Assembly (NCBI GenBank): GCA_959347315.1
Contig: OY365808.1
Coordinates: 2,639,954-2,703,953 of the forward strand
Reading direction: 5' to 3'
Source: Bimastos eiseni
Taxonomy: Eukaryota > Annelida > Clitellata > Crassiclitellata > Lumbricidae
DNA length: 64,000 nucleotides
A model generated the notes under the pieces. It made no database searches. It saw only the letters and a program-made list of their open reading frames with translations, and had not been told where the DNA came from. The translations under genes and the position numbers were made by a program. This document shows, piece after piece, positions 39,201 to 51,260 of this stretch (position 1 is its first letter; each line of letters starts with the position of its first letter).

Positions 39201-42200
39201 GCGATTGAGGACAAATTGCAACAGGTTTGTCAAAGATAATCAGTTTTGTGACTTAGGACAGATATCGTCATATTACATGAGTAGTTTTATCTGGTACTTA
39301 TACGGAAGAGATATGAAGCCATAACATGTCAGCCAATCAATGATCGTCTTTTCTGATACACTGTGGGCGATGTCTGTGTTCGGCTATGTAACGAATAAAG
39401 TGACATCCTGGTATTCAGAAGGATGGCACTGAATGTATAATCGCCGAAAGTGCATCTAAATGTATGCGTGCTACTCCAGTAAAAATTCTTCCTTTAAACA
39501 CATTTTTTTATATTGCAAGTCCTTTATACAAAGTAGCTTTATTTCGTTAACAAAAACAAACACGACTTCCGATTTACTAACTAATTTCTTAATAGTTTCA
39601 TGAGAAGACAAATACTTCTATTATAATAAATTATTATTGTCAGCTCCAAAGTTTTATTTTCAGTTGTTTTCATAGATAAACTGTTGAGACTGTCGTCATA
39701 GCAGCTAATTGTGAGAGTGTATCAAATGTGTTCTGATCTTCAGGGCGTTCCTGAGACCATTGCTAACCTTGCCAAGGCTGATATCAAAGTCTGGATCTTG
39801 ACTGGTGATAAGCAAGAAACAGCTGTTAACATAGGTCAGTCTTGTCTTACTTATCGACATAAATGTTCTGTAGTGGGGAGGATGTTGTAATGTAGTGTAA
39901 GACTAATACACTCCCTACAAGTATGTTTCTTGAATTATGTCTGTAATGAGACCATGTAGGTCACCATGCTCTCTGTCTGTCTCTGTGTCTTTCTGTCATT
40001 GTGTCTGTGCCTCTATGTATGTCTGTGTGTGTGGCTGTGTCTCTGTCTGTCTTTCTGCCTCTGCCTGTCTGTCTTTCTGCCTGTGGCTGTCTGTATGTGT
40101 GGCTGTGTCTCTGTCTGTCTTTGCCTGTGTGTGTTGCTGTGTGTCTGTCTGTCTTTCTGCCTCTGGCTGTATGTCTAACTGTAGTTATGACTGTCTTTGT
40201 TTGTTTGTGTTTCACTGTCTGTCTGGATTTTTGCAACTGGCATTGGCATGTACATTTAGTACACTCGCCGCCGAAGTGATAATTACGTTTTTTCATATTT
40301 ACTGTGCATGATGTATAGTATAGTATTAGCTGTGACGTGATACTATTTTCTGACTGCGTCATATGCCAAAGGTGGTGAGTGCCATCCACCTTTGCTAGAG
40401 GGGGCCACAATTAACTTTAAAGAACTCACATCATCATGCTTGGGGCACACTTGGGGACAGCCAGTGAGAACAACACTACTATGGGTGCTTGAGACTGACA
40501 TGGCCTGTGAGTAACATCCACTTCGCCAGGGGCGCTCGATTTCAGAAAGTGTGCAGTGAGAATTGAGCCCCATGAGCAGTAGAGAGCACAGTGAGCAGAA
40601 AATAGCACAATAGAGCTCAGAAGTTGAAACAATTTCTGCCATCGTAGGAAAGGTAAACAGCGTGTTATTCAATGTTTATCTAAATACGTTTGAATATTTC
40701 AGGATATTCATGCAAGCTGTTCACACAGAGTATGGTCCTATTGGTCATGAATGATACATCTCTTGACGTTAGTATACTGTAACTTAACATGCTGTCACTT
40801 AGTATGCTGTGAATAAGTATGCTGTCAATTAGTATTATGTCATTTTTCCTGTCACTGAGTATGCAGTCATTTAATATGTAGTCATTTAGTATGCAGTCAT
40901 TTAATATGCAGTCATTTAATATGCAGTCACTTTGCATGATGTCACTTAGCATGATGTTGCTTAGCATGATCTCACTGACTTTAAACACTACCCACCTCAA
41001 TCGTCAGACTTACTGCCTGCCTCAATCTCTAGATCTTGGCCCTCTGCCTGTTGGCGAGTTCGTTTTCATTTTGTTTCTGGCTTTTATTTTCATTTTCAGT
41101 CGACAAGGGACAGCCTTCGACGGCACGTTAATGAGTTTGGTGATCAGCTGAAAAAAGAGAACGATGTTGGATTTGTCATTGACGGCCAGGTAGAATTAGT
41201 ACATGAGACATGGAGTCCTTGAACATGTTATGTTATGGTTCAGAGGAATTCATTCATTCAGTCATGTATTTATCTATTCATTCATTTATTCATTCACTCA
41301 TTCATTCATTCATTCATACATTTCATTCATTCATTCATTCTGAGCACTTTTCTGTGTGGCACGGTGGCTGATTGGTTAGAGCGGTCAGCCCATAACACTG
41401 AGTGCGCGCTGAGTGCACGGGTTCGACCCTCATCCAAGGCGTCACTGTGTAGGAGCCTTGAGCAAGTCCTTCGTGTGATCAGCTGAAAAAAAGGACTGCA
41501 ATTGCACTGTCGAGGCGTGTGTGCACTTCTGAGCAAGAAATGTTGGAAGAAGGCCTATATCAAATTTAAGAATTAAAAAAACCAAACTTATATATCGCCC
41601 CTTCAGTAAACCTACTCGAGAGCGCTCGCAGCCGAGCCATGGCTAAAGAAGAAAGATTTGAGCTTTTTAAAAGCCCCGATACGATTGGTACAGCAGATGT
41701 TTTCTATTTTTCTGTTTGACAGACGCTTGACTTTGCGCTTTCGTATGACTGCTCTCAGGACTTCCTTGACATTGCCATGTCCTGTAAGGCCGTCATCTGC
41801 TGCCGTGTGTCGCCTCTCCAGAAGGCGGAGCTTGTCAGCTTAGTGCGCCATCGAGTGCATGCCATCTGTCTGGCGATTGGAGATGGGGCTAACGACGTCG
41901 GAATGATACAGGTAATTGTAAATGTAAACGTTTTAGATTTATATAGCGCCCCTTTAGTTGAGGTTCCTTGGAGGCTGACTTTGCCTCTGATTTTATTCAG
42001 GCTGGTGGCCCCCATAGATGCTTCCCTTTAGCCCAGGGGTGTCAAAGAGCCGGGCTGCAGGCCAATTACAAAACATTGGCCTATTGCAAAGTTGCCATTA
42101 GCCAAATACAAAGTAGCCATTGGCCAGTTACAAAGTTACCATTAACCAATTACAAAGTTACTATTAGCCAATTGCAAAGTTATCGTTGGCCAATTACAAA

Positions 42201-45200
42201 GTTGCCATTAGCCAATTACAAAGTTACCACTGGCCAATTACCGAGTTACTGTTAGCTATGCTGAAACTGGTTGGCATGTTCTTTCAGGCAGCACATGTGG
42301 GAGTGGGAATATCTGGGATGGAAGGACTGCAGGCAGCCTGTGCCTCGGACTATTCGATAGCACAGGTAGGAGGACGAATGCTTATCGATTTCAGACTTAC
42401 AGATTCAGATTTACAGATTCAGATGTACACATTCAGACTTATACATTCTGACTTACCTATTCAAATTTGCAGATTCAGATTTACAGAGGATGTTGGTGAA
42501 ATCTCAACTTTATGATTGTGGTGTTTTGTGTTATTACTGCAGTGCAATGTTTTCGCTCTGTGGACTATTTTGTTGAATTAATTCTCTTTGTGTTCACATT
42601 TTAAGTTTAATTTCTGTCATTAAACAGTTGTGTCTTGCATTTGAACATCATAAAGACTTGTTTATTCTTGTTTAGTTCTGATATCTGAATAGGCTGCTGT
42701 TCGTTCATTCTTGTTTAGTTCCGATATCTGAACCGGCTGCTGTTTGTTCATTCTTGCTTAGTTCTGATATCTGAACCGGCTGCTGTTTGTTCATTCTTGT
42801 TTAGTTCCGATATCTGAACCAGCTGCTGTTTGTTCATTCTTGTTTAGTTCCGATATCTGAACAGGCTGCTGTTTGTTCATTCTTGTTTAGTTCCAATATC
42901 TGAACCAGCTGCTGTTTGTTCATTCTTGTTTAGTTCTGATATCTGAACAGGCTGCTGTTTGTTCATTCTTGTTTAGTTCCGATATCTGAACCGGCTGCTG
43001 TTTGTTCATTCTTGTTTAGTTCTGATATCTGAACAGGCTGCTGTTTGTTCATTCTTGTTTAGTTCCGATATCTGAACCGGCTGCTGTTTGTTCATTCTTG
43101 TTTAGTTCTGATATCTGAACAGGCTGCTGTTTGTTCATTCTCGTTTAGTTCCGATATCTGAACCGGCTGCTGTTTGTCATTCTTGTTTAGTTCCGATATC
43201 TGAACCGGCTGCTGTTTGTTCATTCTTGTTTAGTTCTGCTATCTGAATAGGCTGCTGTTCATTCATTCTTGTTAGTTCCGATATCTGAACCGGCTGCTGT
43301 TTGTTCATGGAGCTTGGAGTCACCACCGACTGACGAAGCTTATCCTCTACTGCTTCTACAAGAACATCTGTCTATACTTTATCGAGGTTGCGCTCTGACT
43401 TTACTAATTTTTACTCAACTTCCTTAAATGTTTTTTGCAGTAGCCAGAAGTCAGTGCTAGTCAACAGTAATCAATCAATCAATCAGCTAATGAAACTTGA
43501 TATAGCACCTCTTCATGAAATCTACTCAGAGGTGCTCCCAATCCATCCTCGGCCAAATAAGACTGCTTTCAGAGTAGAATAGAATTATGATTGAGAGTTC
43601 CTAGGCAAGAGCCAAAGATCCAATGTGAGGCTATTCCAAGCAGTCGGGCCGCAACTGAAAATGCACAATACTGCATCGCAGAGGTCCGAGAGAAAGGGAC
43701 AGGAAGAAGATCTTTTATCGCCACTCTAAGTCAGAGGCACTCCCAACACAGGCTAGGGTCCTCACTGATGAAGAGGACAGTTTTCAGGTGCTTACGGAAC
43801 TGATTAGAGGTTAAAGAAGATTTGTTGGTCCTAAGGGACTGAGGGAGCTAATTCCAGCTGGAGGAACCCACAGTAGCAAAACTTATAGACTGAGCAACTG
43901 ATTGACTGTGATTGTACACTCTTTGATTGTTCGTATCTGATGTTCCCACAGTGCGTTTGCAGGCGATTCCATTAAGTACATACTTACTTAGTTAAGGACG
44001 ACTGTGCTGCATAAATTAGTGTAAATTAACATGAATCAACAATCTGCTATGAATATTCTTATATATGTGTTTTAGTTTTGGTTTGCCATGATGAACGGCT
44101 TCTCTGGTCAGATTCTGTTCGAGCGATGGTCTATTGGTCTCTATAATGTCGTAAGTAATTTTCTCATGTGTTCTTGAAGTCTTACGATGTTTTTTTTAAG
44201 TCTTTCCTAACTATTCCTTGGCCAATAAAGCTAACTGAGACGGGATCTGGTGCTCAGGGTGACCTTTAAGTGGAACCATTGGTTCCTTTGGGTCTACCTT
44301 TTGACCTCAGCTATGTGATTGTTATGGAACATGGGTATTTGCAATGTGATTCTTATGCAAAGCTGTTATATAGACATATGCTACATGTTCTGAAGTACAA
44401 CAAAAAGTTATCTCTGTCTTATGAAAGTCACTTAGAACTGTTCTGAGGCTTTGATATTAAGTTATAACTGTTCTGATGCTTTTATATTAACCTAGAACTG
44501 TTCTGGTGCTTAGAAAGTGAACTTAGAACTCAGGAACTAACAGCTTAATTGGTATTTACAGAGTTACTAATAACCACTTCAATGCTTACCAAATTGACAA
44601 ATTTTTATCAAATGTCTGATGGTTTTTGTATGAAATTGATTAAAACTATAATATTTATTTAACTTTTCTGTAGGTATTTACTGCAGCTCCTCCTTTTGCG
44701 ATGGGGCTGTTTGACCGATGGTGCAGCGCAGAAACAATGCTTCACTTTCCAGTTCTGTATAAGTCGTCACAGAATTCGGATTACTTCAATGTTAAGGTAC
44801 TTGGATATTCAATTTAAGAGGAGCAATTCTCGTAAGGTACTTGGATATTCAGTTTCAAAGATACCTACCCAGTTAAGCTATTTCCAGTTTCCCAATTTTC
44901 TGTTCTATGGTAGCATATGAACTGATGAATTGTGGTACTGGTCTCCAAGTGCCACCTCCTCCCATAACTGTTTGATGCAGAGATATGCTTTGGATGGAAT
45001 TCGTAGCGAATTGGGAATGAAAGACAAAAGAAATGAATCTCTCTTCCATTGTTCATTCTGTTCTTCGGATTCTCAACTAAGAGCTTTTCATTTCCTGGGT
45101 CCATTTCCTCCTTCATCTCTTTCCATCTCTTTCTTCTCGAACTTCATTCTGGTCTTTCAAACAGCTTCTTCGTCTGTTAAGTTGACCGGCACAGCGATAT

Positions 45201-47627
45201 TGCATCATAGCAACCATTGACTGATGCCTTGAAAATTCTGACTGAGCATTATGACTCTGAGCATTATGACCATGAGCATTATGACTCTGAACATCATGAT
45301 TGAGCATCATGATTGAGCATCTTGACTGTGAGCATTATGACTCTGAGCATTATAACTCTGAACATTATGACTCTGAAGATCTGGTGCTGTAGAAGTTATG
45401 AGATGAAATTAAATGGAATATCTGTAGGTTTTTCATTGCATTCGATGTGTTTTCAGGTCTTTTGGTTGTGGTGTCTCAATTCAGTCTACCATTCAGTTCT
45501 TCTGTTCTGGATGACAGTTATGGCACTTCAGCAGGGTCAGTCTTAATAATATTAGTAATAATAATAATATTAAGTATATTAGTAATAATAATTTTAATTA
45601 TCATGGCAATAATAGTCGTAATTATAATAAACCATCAGCTCCTGCGATAATTATCAGTTTCCCTTCAAATTCGTTGGCATCTTGGAGTGGAGCAATCAGG
45701 AGACGAAATACCCCAGGGAGAGATGCTGCAACAGATTTCTGATGATGTCTCTGTCTTGTACATTACTTTTACGATATGTTGGCACTACTGGTCATTAGAT
45801 TCGATTAGATATTTGTATAAGTGCAAATGCTGTAATAGGTCTCATTTGTCTATGATATGCACTTACGGTCGGTCTGGGGAATCGTATGAAATCTTGAAAA
45901 CACTGTTTCGTTTTTCTGTCGTAGATATTGCTTTCAAGGATGGCAAGATTGGCGACTATGTATTCCTGGGCAACATGGTTTACACGGTACATGCTGTGGC
46001 AGACGTTTTTAAGTTATATTGTTGCTCAATATATATTTTATATATATATATCAATTCATTTTAACATTTATATTGCGCCTATCAAGAGGTCTACTCGGAG
46101 GCGCTTCCAACCCCAACACACCCTCATTACCCTTGTGAGTTACTGAAAGTTTGCTATCCATGTCAGCTGTCGACGATAATCCGTTGTTTGGTTCCTCCTC
46201 GCTTGTGCGTGGGTCCACCGCTGATGACTCTTTTCAGCTTACTGTGCATAGTTTTGCTGATAGATGTATTTTTACTTGTTCACTGTGACATTTAACATCA
46301 CTTAGGCCTGTGCAGAGAGCGCCTCTGAGTAAATATCTTGAAAGAGCACTAAATAAATGTTTGATTACATTACGTTATATTACAAGTGATCTGATAGATA
46401 TATGCATCCGCATTCATTTAGTTTATTGCTGAGTTTTGCTGTTTCATTGGTGGCCCATCATACGTGGGTGTCACAGATAACTGTCTGACCTTGTGTCTTG
46501 CTGAGTGTGGGTGTCACAGATAACTGTCTGACCTTGTGTCTTGCTGAGTGTGGGTGTCACAGATAATCAATGCACCTGTTTATCTTCGAGATCTCTTTAC
46601 CTTAACTTCAGCCAATCTCTCCAGTTTGGCCTCCAGAGGCGACTTTCTCATTCCACATGCTTGCGCTGCCATCAGATAGAATAGTGCTTTCCCAATTGTG
46701 GGTCCCAGTGTTTGGAACAGCTTCCCATCTGACCTGCGTTCTCTTCCAAGAACCTGTCCAGCGCTTTCTGTAAACTCCTCAAAAGTTTGCTCTTTGGCCG
46801 GACCTGGGTAGCACCTCTGAATAGTTATCTTGAAAGGGGATAAATTGATAGATGGTAATTATGACTGTTCTCTACATAATGTTTCAATGCATTACGTTCG
46901 TTTTGTTCTCTGTGTTTCAGTACGTTGTGGTGACGGTTTGCTTTAAGGCCGGACTTGAGATGAATGCTTGGACTTGGGTGGGTGTCTCTTCTAAACAATT
47001 CTAAATGGTTCATCTGTGCTTCGATTCGCAGTCTTAGGAGTTTTAATTTTAAATGTTGTATTGTACCATTGCGATAAATTATGTTTATATCATAATTATC
47101 GTGGCAATATGCAGGTCTGCATACACTTATATGCCCTCCTCATTGCTTACGATCATCGCATACAGGTCTTTTAGATGAGGCATGATGCTGAACAATTATG
47201 TACTCTCATACATTCCATGCTTCTGCTCCTAAGGAATGGAATCGACTGCCACTCTCTCTCTCTTTTAGCTCAAATTCACTTCCTTAGAAAGCAACTCAAA
47301 ACTTGCTATTTCTCCTCAGCTTACAATGTTTTGGAGATCTAATTGCATCTTCTTGTGGCAACTGGATATCCACGCCTCAGATTTACATTTCGATGTGACC
47401 GTGCGAGCATTACAAATTTAAGTAATTAATATATAGGGCCTACTTGCATAGTTATGTACAGAACAACTAAACAACAGATGTGTTGAAAAAGTAAACAGCA
47501 CGACTTTTATGGGCTCCATAGGGAACGTGATAGCTGATTGGTTAAAGCGCTTACTTTGTGATGCAGAGTATGAGTTCAAACCTCCTCTTCCTCCTCCTCT
47601 TCCTCCTCCTCTTCCTCCTCCTCTTCC

Positions 47628-47660
<33 letters not shown>

Positions 47661-49295
47661 CCTCCTCGTCGTCGTCCTCCTCCTTCTCCTCTGAGATTGT
47701 TGCTGTGTATAGACTCTTCATTCACAATTTCTCTTACTTTATATACACCTAGATGAGTCTTGGTGGTTAATGCCCATTAATGCTCTTTAGCTGGGGTTAT
47801 TTATTGTCCTGCATTTGTTGTTTTCCCAGTTGTGTCACGTTGCGGTCTGGGGAAGTATGGTCAGTTGGTTCGTCTTCCTCGCCATCTATCCTCACATGTG
47901 GCCAAACGTCGACCTCGCTCCGGAAATGGTCGGAATGGTAGGAACAACCTGCGAGGATCTATTCAGAGCCACTTACGTTATACCTGTCACGTGTGAATCT
48001 GTTGCAAACTGTTACATGTGAATTGATACAGATGTTGCGCATATCACATATGAGACTCATGGGAAACTGTTGTAGATTAGACTGTCACATGTGAATTGTT
48101 GCAGATGTTACACGTGTCACACATTGTTACAGCTGTCGCACCGATTGTGTAAAGTAACGGAGTTATTTACGAATTGACTGATTTATTAATTGTTTAATTG
48201 TTGATGCTTAAATGATTGACTGGAAGATAATAATTAAGAGTTTTAATGTTAATGTTTTTATGCGAGTCTTTTGAAAAGCTGCAATTTGTTCTGTCTTCTT
48301 GTAGGATAAATACGTCTATGGGTGTGGAATCTTCTGGACTGGCCTTATACTCATTCCGATTATGTCACTACTCAGGGATGTCATGTGGAAAGTGTACGTA
48401 AAACTACTATAATTGAAACTAATTGTAACTAGACAATTATAACTGTAACTTTAGACTATGATAATTGTAACTTTATACTATTCTAGCTGTAACTAGACTA
48501 CTGTAATTGTAACTGTTGTCTACTATAATTGTAACTGTTAACTGTAATTGTAACTATATTACTGTGATTGTTACTGTACAGCTACCGAGAGTCCTACTGT
48601 AATTGACTACTGTAATTGTAACGAGTTTACTGTAAGTTTAACTGTAAGCTACTGTGATTGTAACTAGATCACTGTAATTGTAACTGTTTGCTGCTGCAAT
48701 TGTAGCTGTAGATTACTGCAATTGTAACTGTACACTACTGTAATTGTAACTATGAACTATTGTAATTGTACTGTGTTAGTGCCTTTTCAAGCGAACTTGA
48801 TTATTTTCTTATTAAAACAACGGAAGAATATTCATTAAATTTTTATTTTTTAAATGGCAACTGATGACTGCTTCTTACCTTATCCTGTGCCATTTCATTG
48901 CTCCTATGAGGTTCTCTTTTGAGGGACTTTTACCCCAGCCAGAATTTTTTGAGCAATCAGCTGTTCCAGACTTCTCTCTTTTTAGCTCCAGATATAGTTT
49001 TGACAAGGTTAGGTATTAGAACTGCCTTGGGTTACAAGAGAAGTAATGATAATTATAAATATAGCAATAAAAATTTCTTTAAAAAAGTAATAATAATGAT
49101 GATGATGTTACTATTAATGTGGTTGTTATTTTCCCTGTAGAATGCATCGTGTGTTGTTCAAGGGGATTCATGAGGAAGTCCAGGAGATGGAGATGGCGGC
49201 ACATGACGACCCGGCAAAGATGGTCCTTAAAGCCACCAGGAGAAAGTCAGCACCATATATATATATCCATATATATTTATGTTTATAAATCCAAA

Positions 49296-49337
<42 letters not shown>

Positions 49338-49692
49338 TATGCATGTGAACATGCATGCGTTTAGCAGGTTAATAAATTAATAAATAATAATTAATAATAT
49401 TAATGGATAATTGTATCAAGCAACGGAATCTCAGTAGATGTGAACTACGATTCACTGTAATGTGTCTGTCTATTGCAGGGCTGTTAGTATCATGATAAAG
49501 TAATTTGGTATCACCGATACTTTTCTCAGTATCGCAGCGAGTCTTGTGATAGTTTTATTTTGCTGGTATTGCATGTGTATTGTAATACTTTTCTTATCAG
49601 CGATACTCGATACCAATACTTTTTCGCATTGAAATTAATGTGGTTTCTCAAGAAATATGATAAGTTAATCGTTGCACTTTGATAAGTTTAGG

Positions 49693-49773
<81 letters not shown>

Positions 49774-51207
49774 CCTCTTTCGGCCATATAGTCTACAGAT
49801 GGAATAATTTATAAATAGAGAAATGACCGATGTAGGCCTATGTCCTTTTGTGTTCACTGGTAGAAGTGGCTTGACTAATTAATTTTAGAGTGCTTGCAAA
49901 TTTAGTTGTTCTTGAAAATGAATAGGACTGATGAAAGTTGCCAGTGCGTTATCTGCGCATTGTATTCGAACAGCTTGCCTGAGGGCTATTTCAAAGACAT
50001 CGAGATTGGCCCAAGGACCAAAATAAACTGGACTGGAAAGTCCCTATGTTCCTTCGCGTCAACAGTTTTTGGGCGATATTCAGGAGCCAGAAATTTTAAA
50101 TCTTTTTAAAATGACAAGCTGATTCATCCATCTTTAGTCATGAAGCCAAATTTGCAAATAACTACCGGATATGTCAGCAAAACAATGAAAATGTTGTAGG
50201 AAGTTTACAATACCATATTTTCAAAGAGAAGCAAAATTTAGATTGGGGCGACATGTGTGTTTAAGAGTAAAGTGTGTACACTGAAATTTATCCAGAGGCG
50301 TCAATCCCCCCTGAGCTGATGGAGGCAAACCCTCGGTCTGAAGTTACAGGAAGGCAAGATATTCCCTCTGAGACTATAAAACTCTCCCCTACCTGAAATT
50401 GGAGTCATTTGCCTCCGGACCCCTCTGTCTGGACCCCCCCTGCTCTTATCTAGATTCCTTGTGATTTGCCCAAGCGATTCCTTGCGGCAGTTTCTATGGT
50501 ATCAATTATACTTCGTGCTTAGATTGAATTCAGCAAGCATATTGAAAAGTATTGGTAAAAGTATTGGTATTGCAATACTTTTCAGAAAAAGTATTGGTAT
50601 TGCTAAACTTTTAATTAGGAAGTATTGGTATTGCTATTGCAATGCTTTTTTCCAGTATTGTTAACAGCCCTGGTCTATTGCCTGTCTTGCTCTAGACTCA
50701 CGGAGACAGCTCGTCTTCTTAAAAACGTCTTCAGTCGTTCAAGTAATCGCCTGCAAGATGCACAGAACGAACTTCAACCACGTACGTTTGTCCGTTAACT
50801 CTTGCAGTGGCAATAGCAATCCTTGTGACACCGATACTTGTATTGCTTACATACTTATGATGCTTACTTACATTGCACATAATAATTACATTACCTTGTA
50901 AATTGCATCTTTATTCATTCATTCATTTATAAATTTATACAGCAGCCTTTCTAGGTAATGCTGTGTCAAGCTTTCTCAGTGGTTCGTCCATCCACCCGGA
51001 ATGGGCTCCCAGTTCCCCCTTACAAGTACTACCTTTCTACCTTTTGTGAGCTATTAAAGTCATTTCTTGTTGGCCGTGGCTGGGCTTGGAGCACCTCTGA
51101 GTAGTTTCACTTGAAGGGGTAGTTTCTAAATTCTCTAAATGAATGAATGAAGGTAGCATTATAATTTATGTCAGTAGAGCAAATTGAACTGCTGATGTTT
51201 CCTTTGA

Positions 51208-51260
<53 letters not shown>

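Noticed and set aside
39937..40410. Open frames rich in Cys/Leu/Val (plus) and Thr/Arg/His (minus)
   Set aside because: They translate a degenerate CTGT tract in intron 22.
41358..41430. tRNA gene candidate with box A and box B
   Set aside because: The head is followed by a conserved non-tRNA body shared with another copy at 29083, so it is a SINE.
42664..43308. Regular direct repeats resembling a CRISPR array
   Set aside because: There are no unique spacers between repeats, the genome is eukaryotic, and the unit is clearly the exon 27 splice acceptor region.
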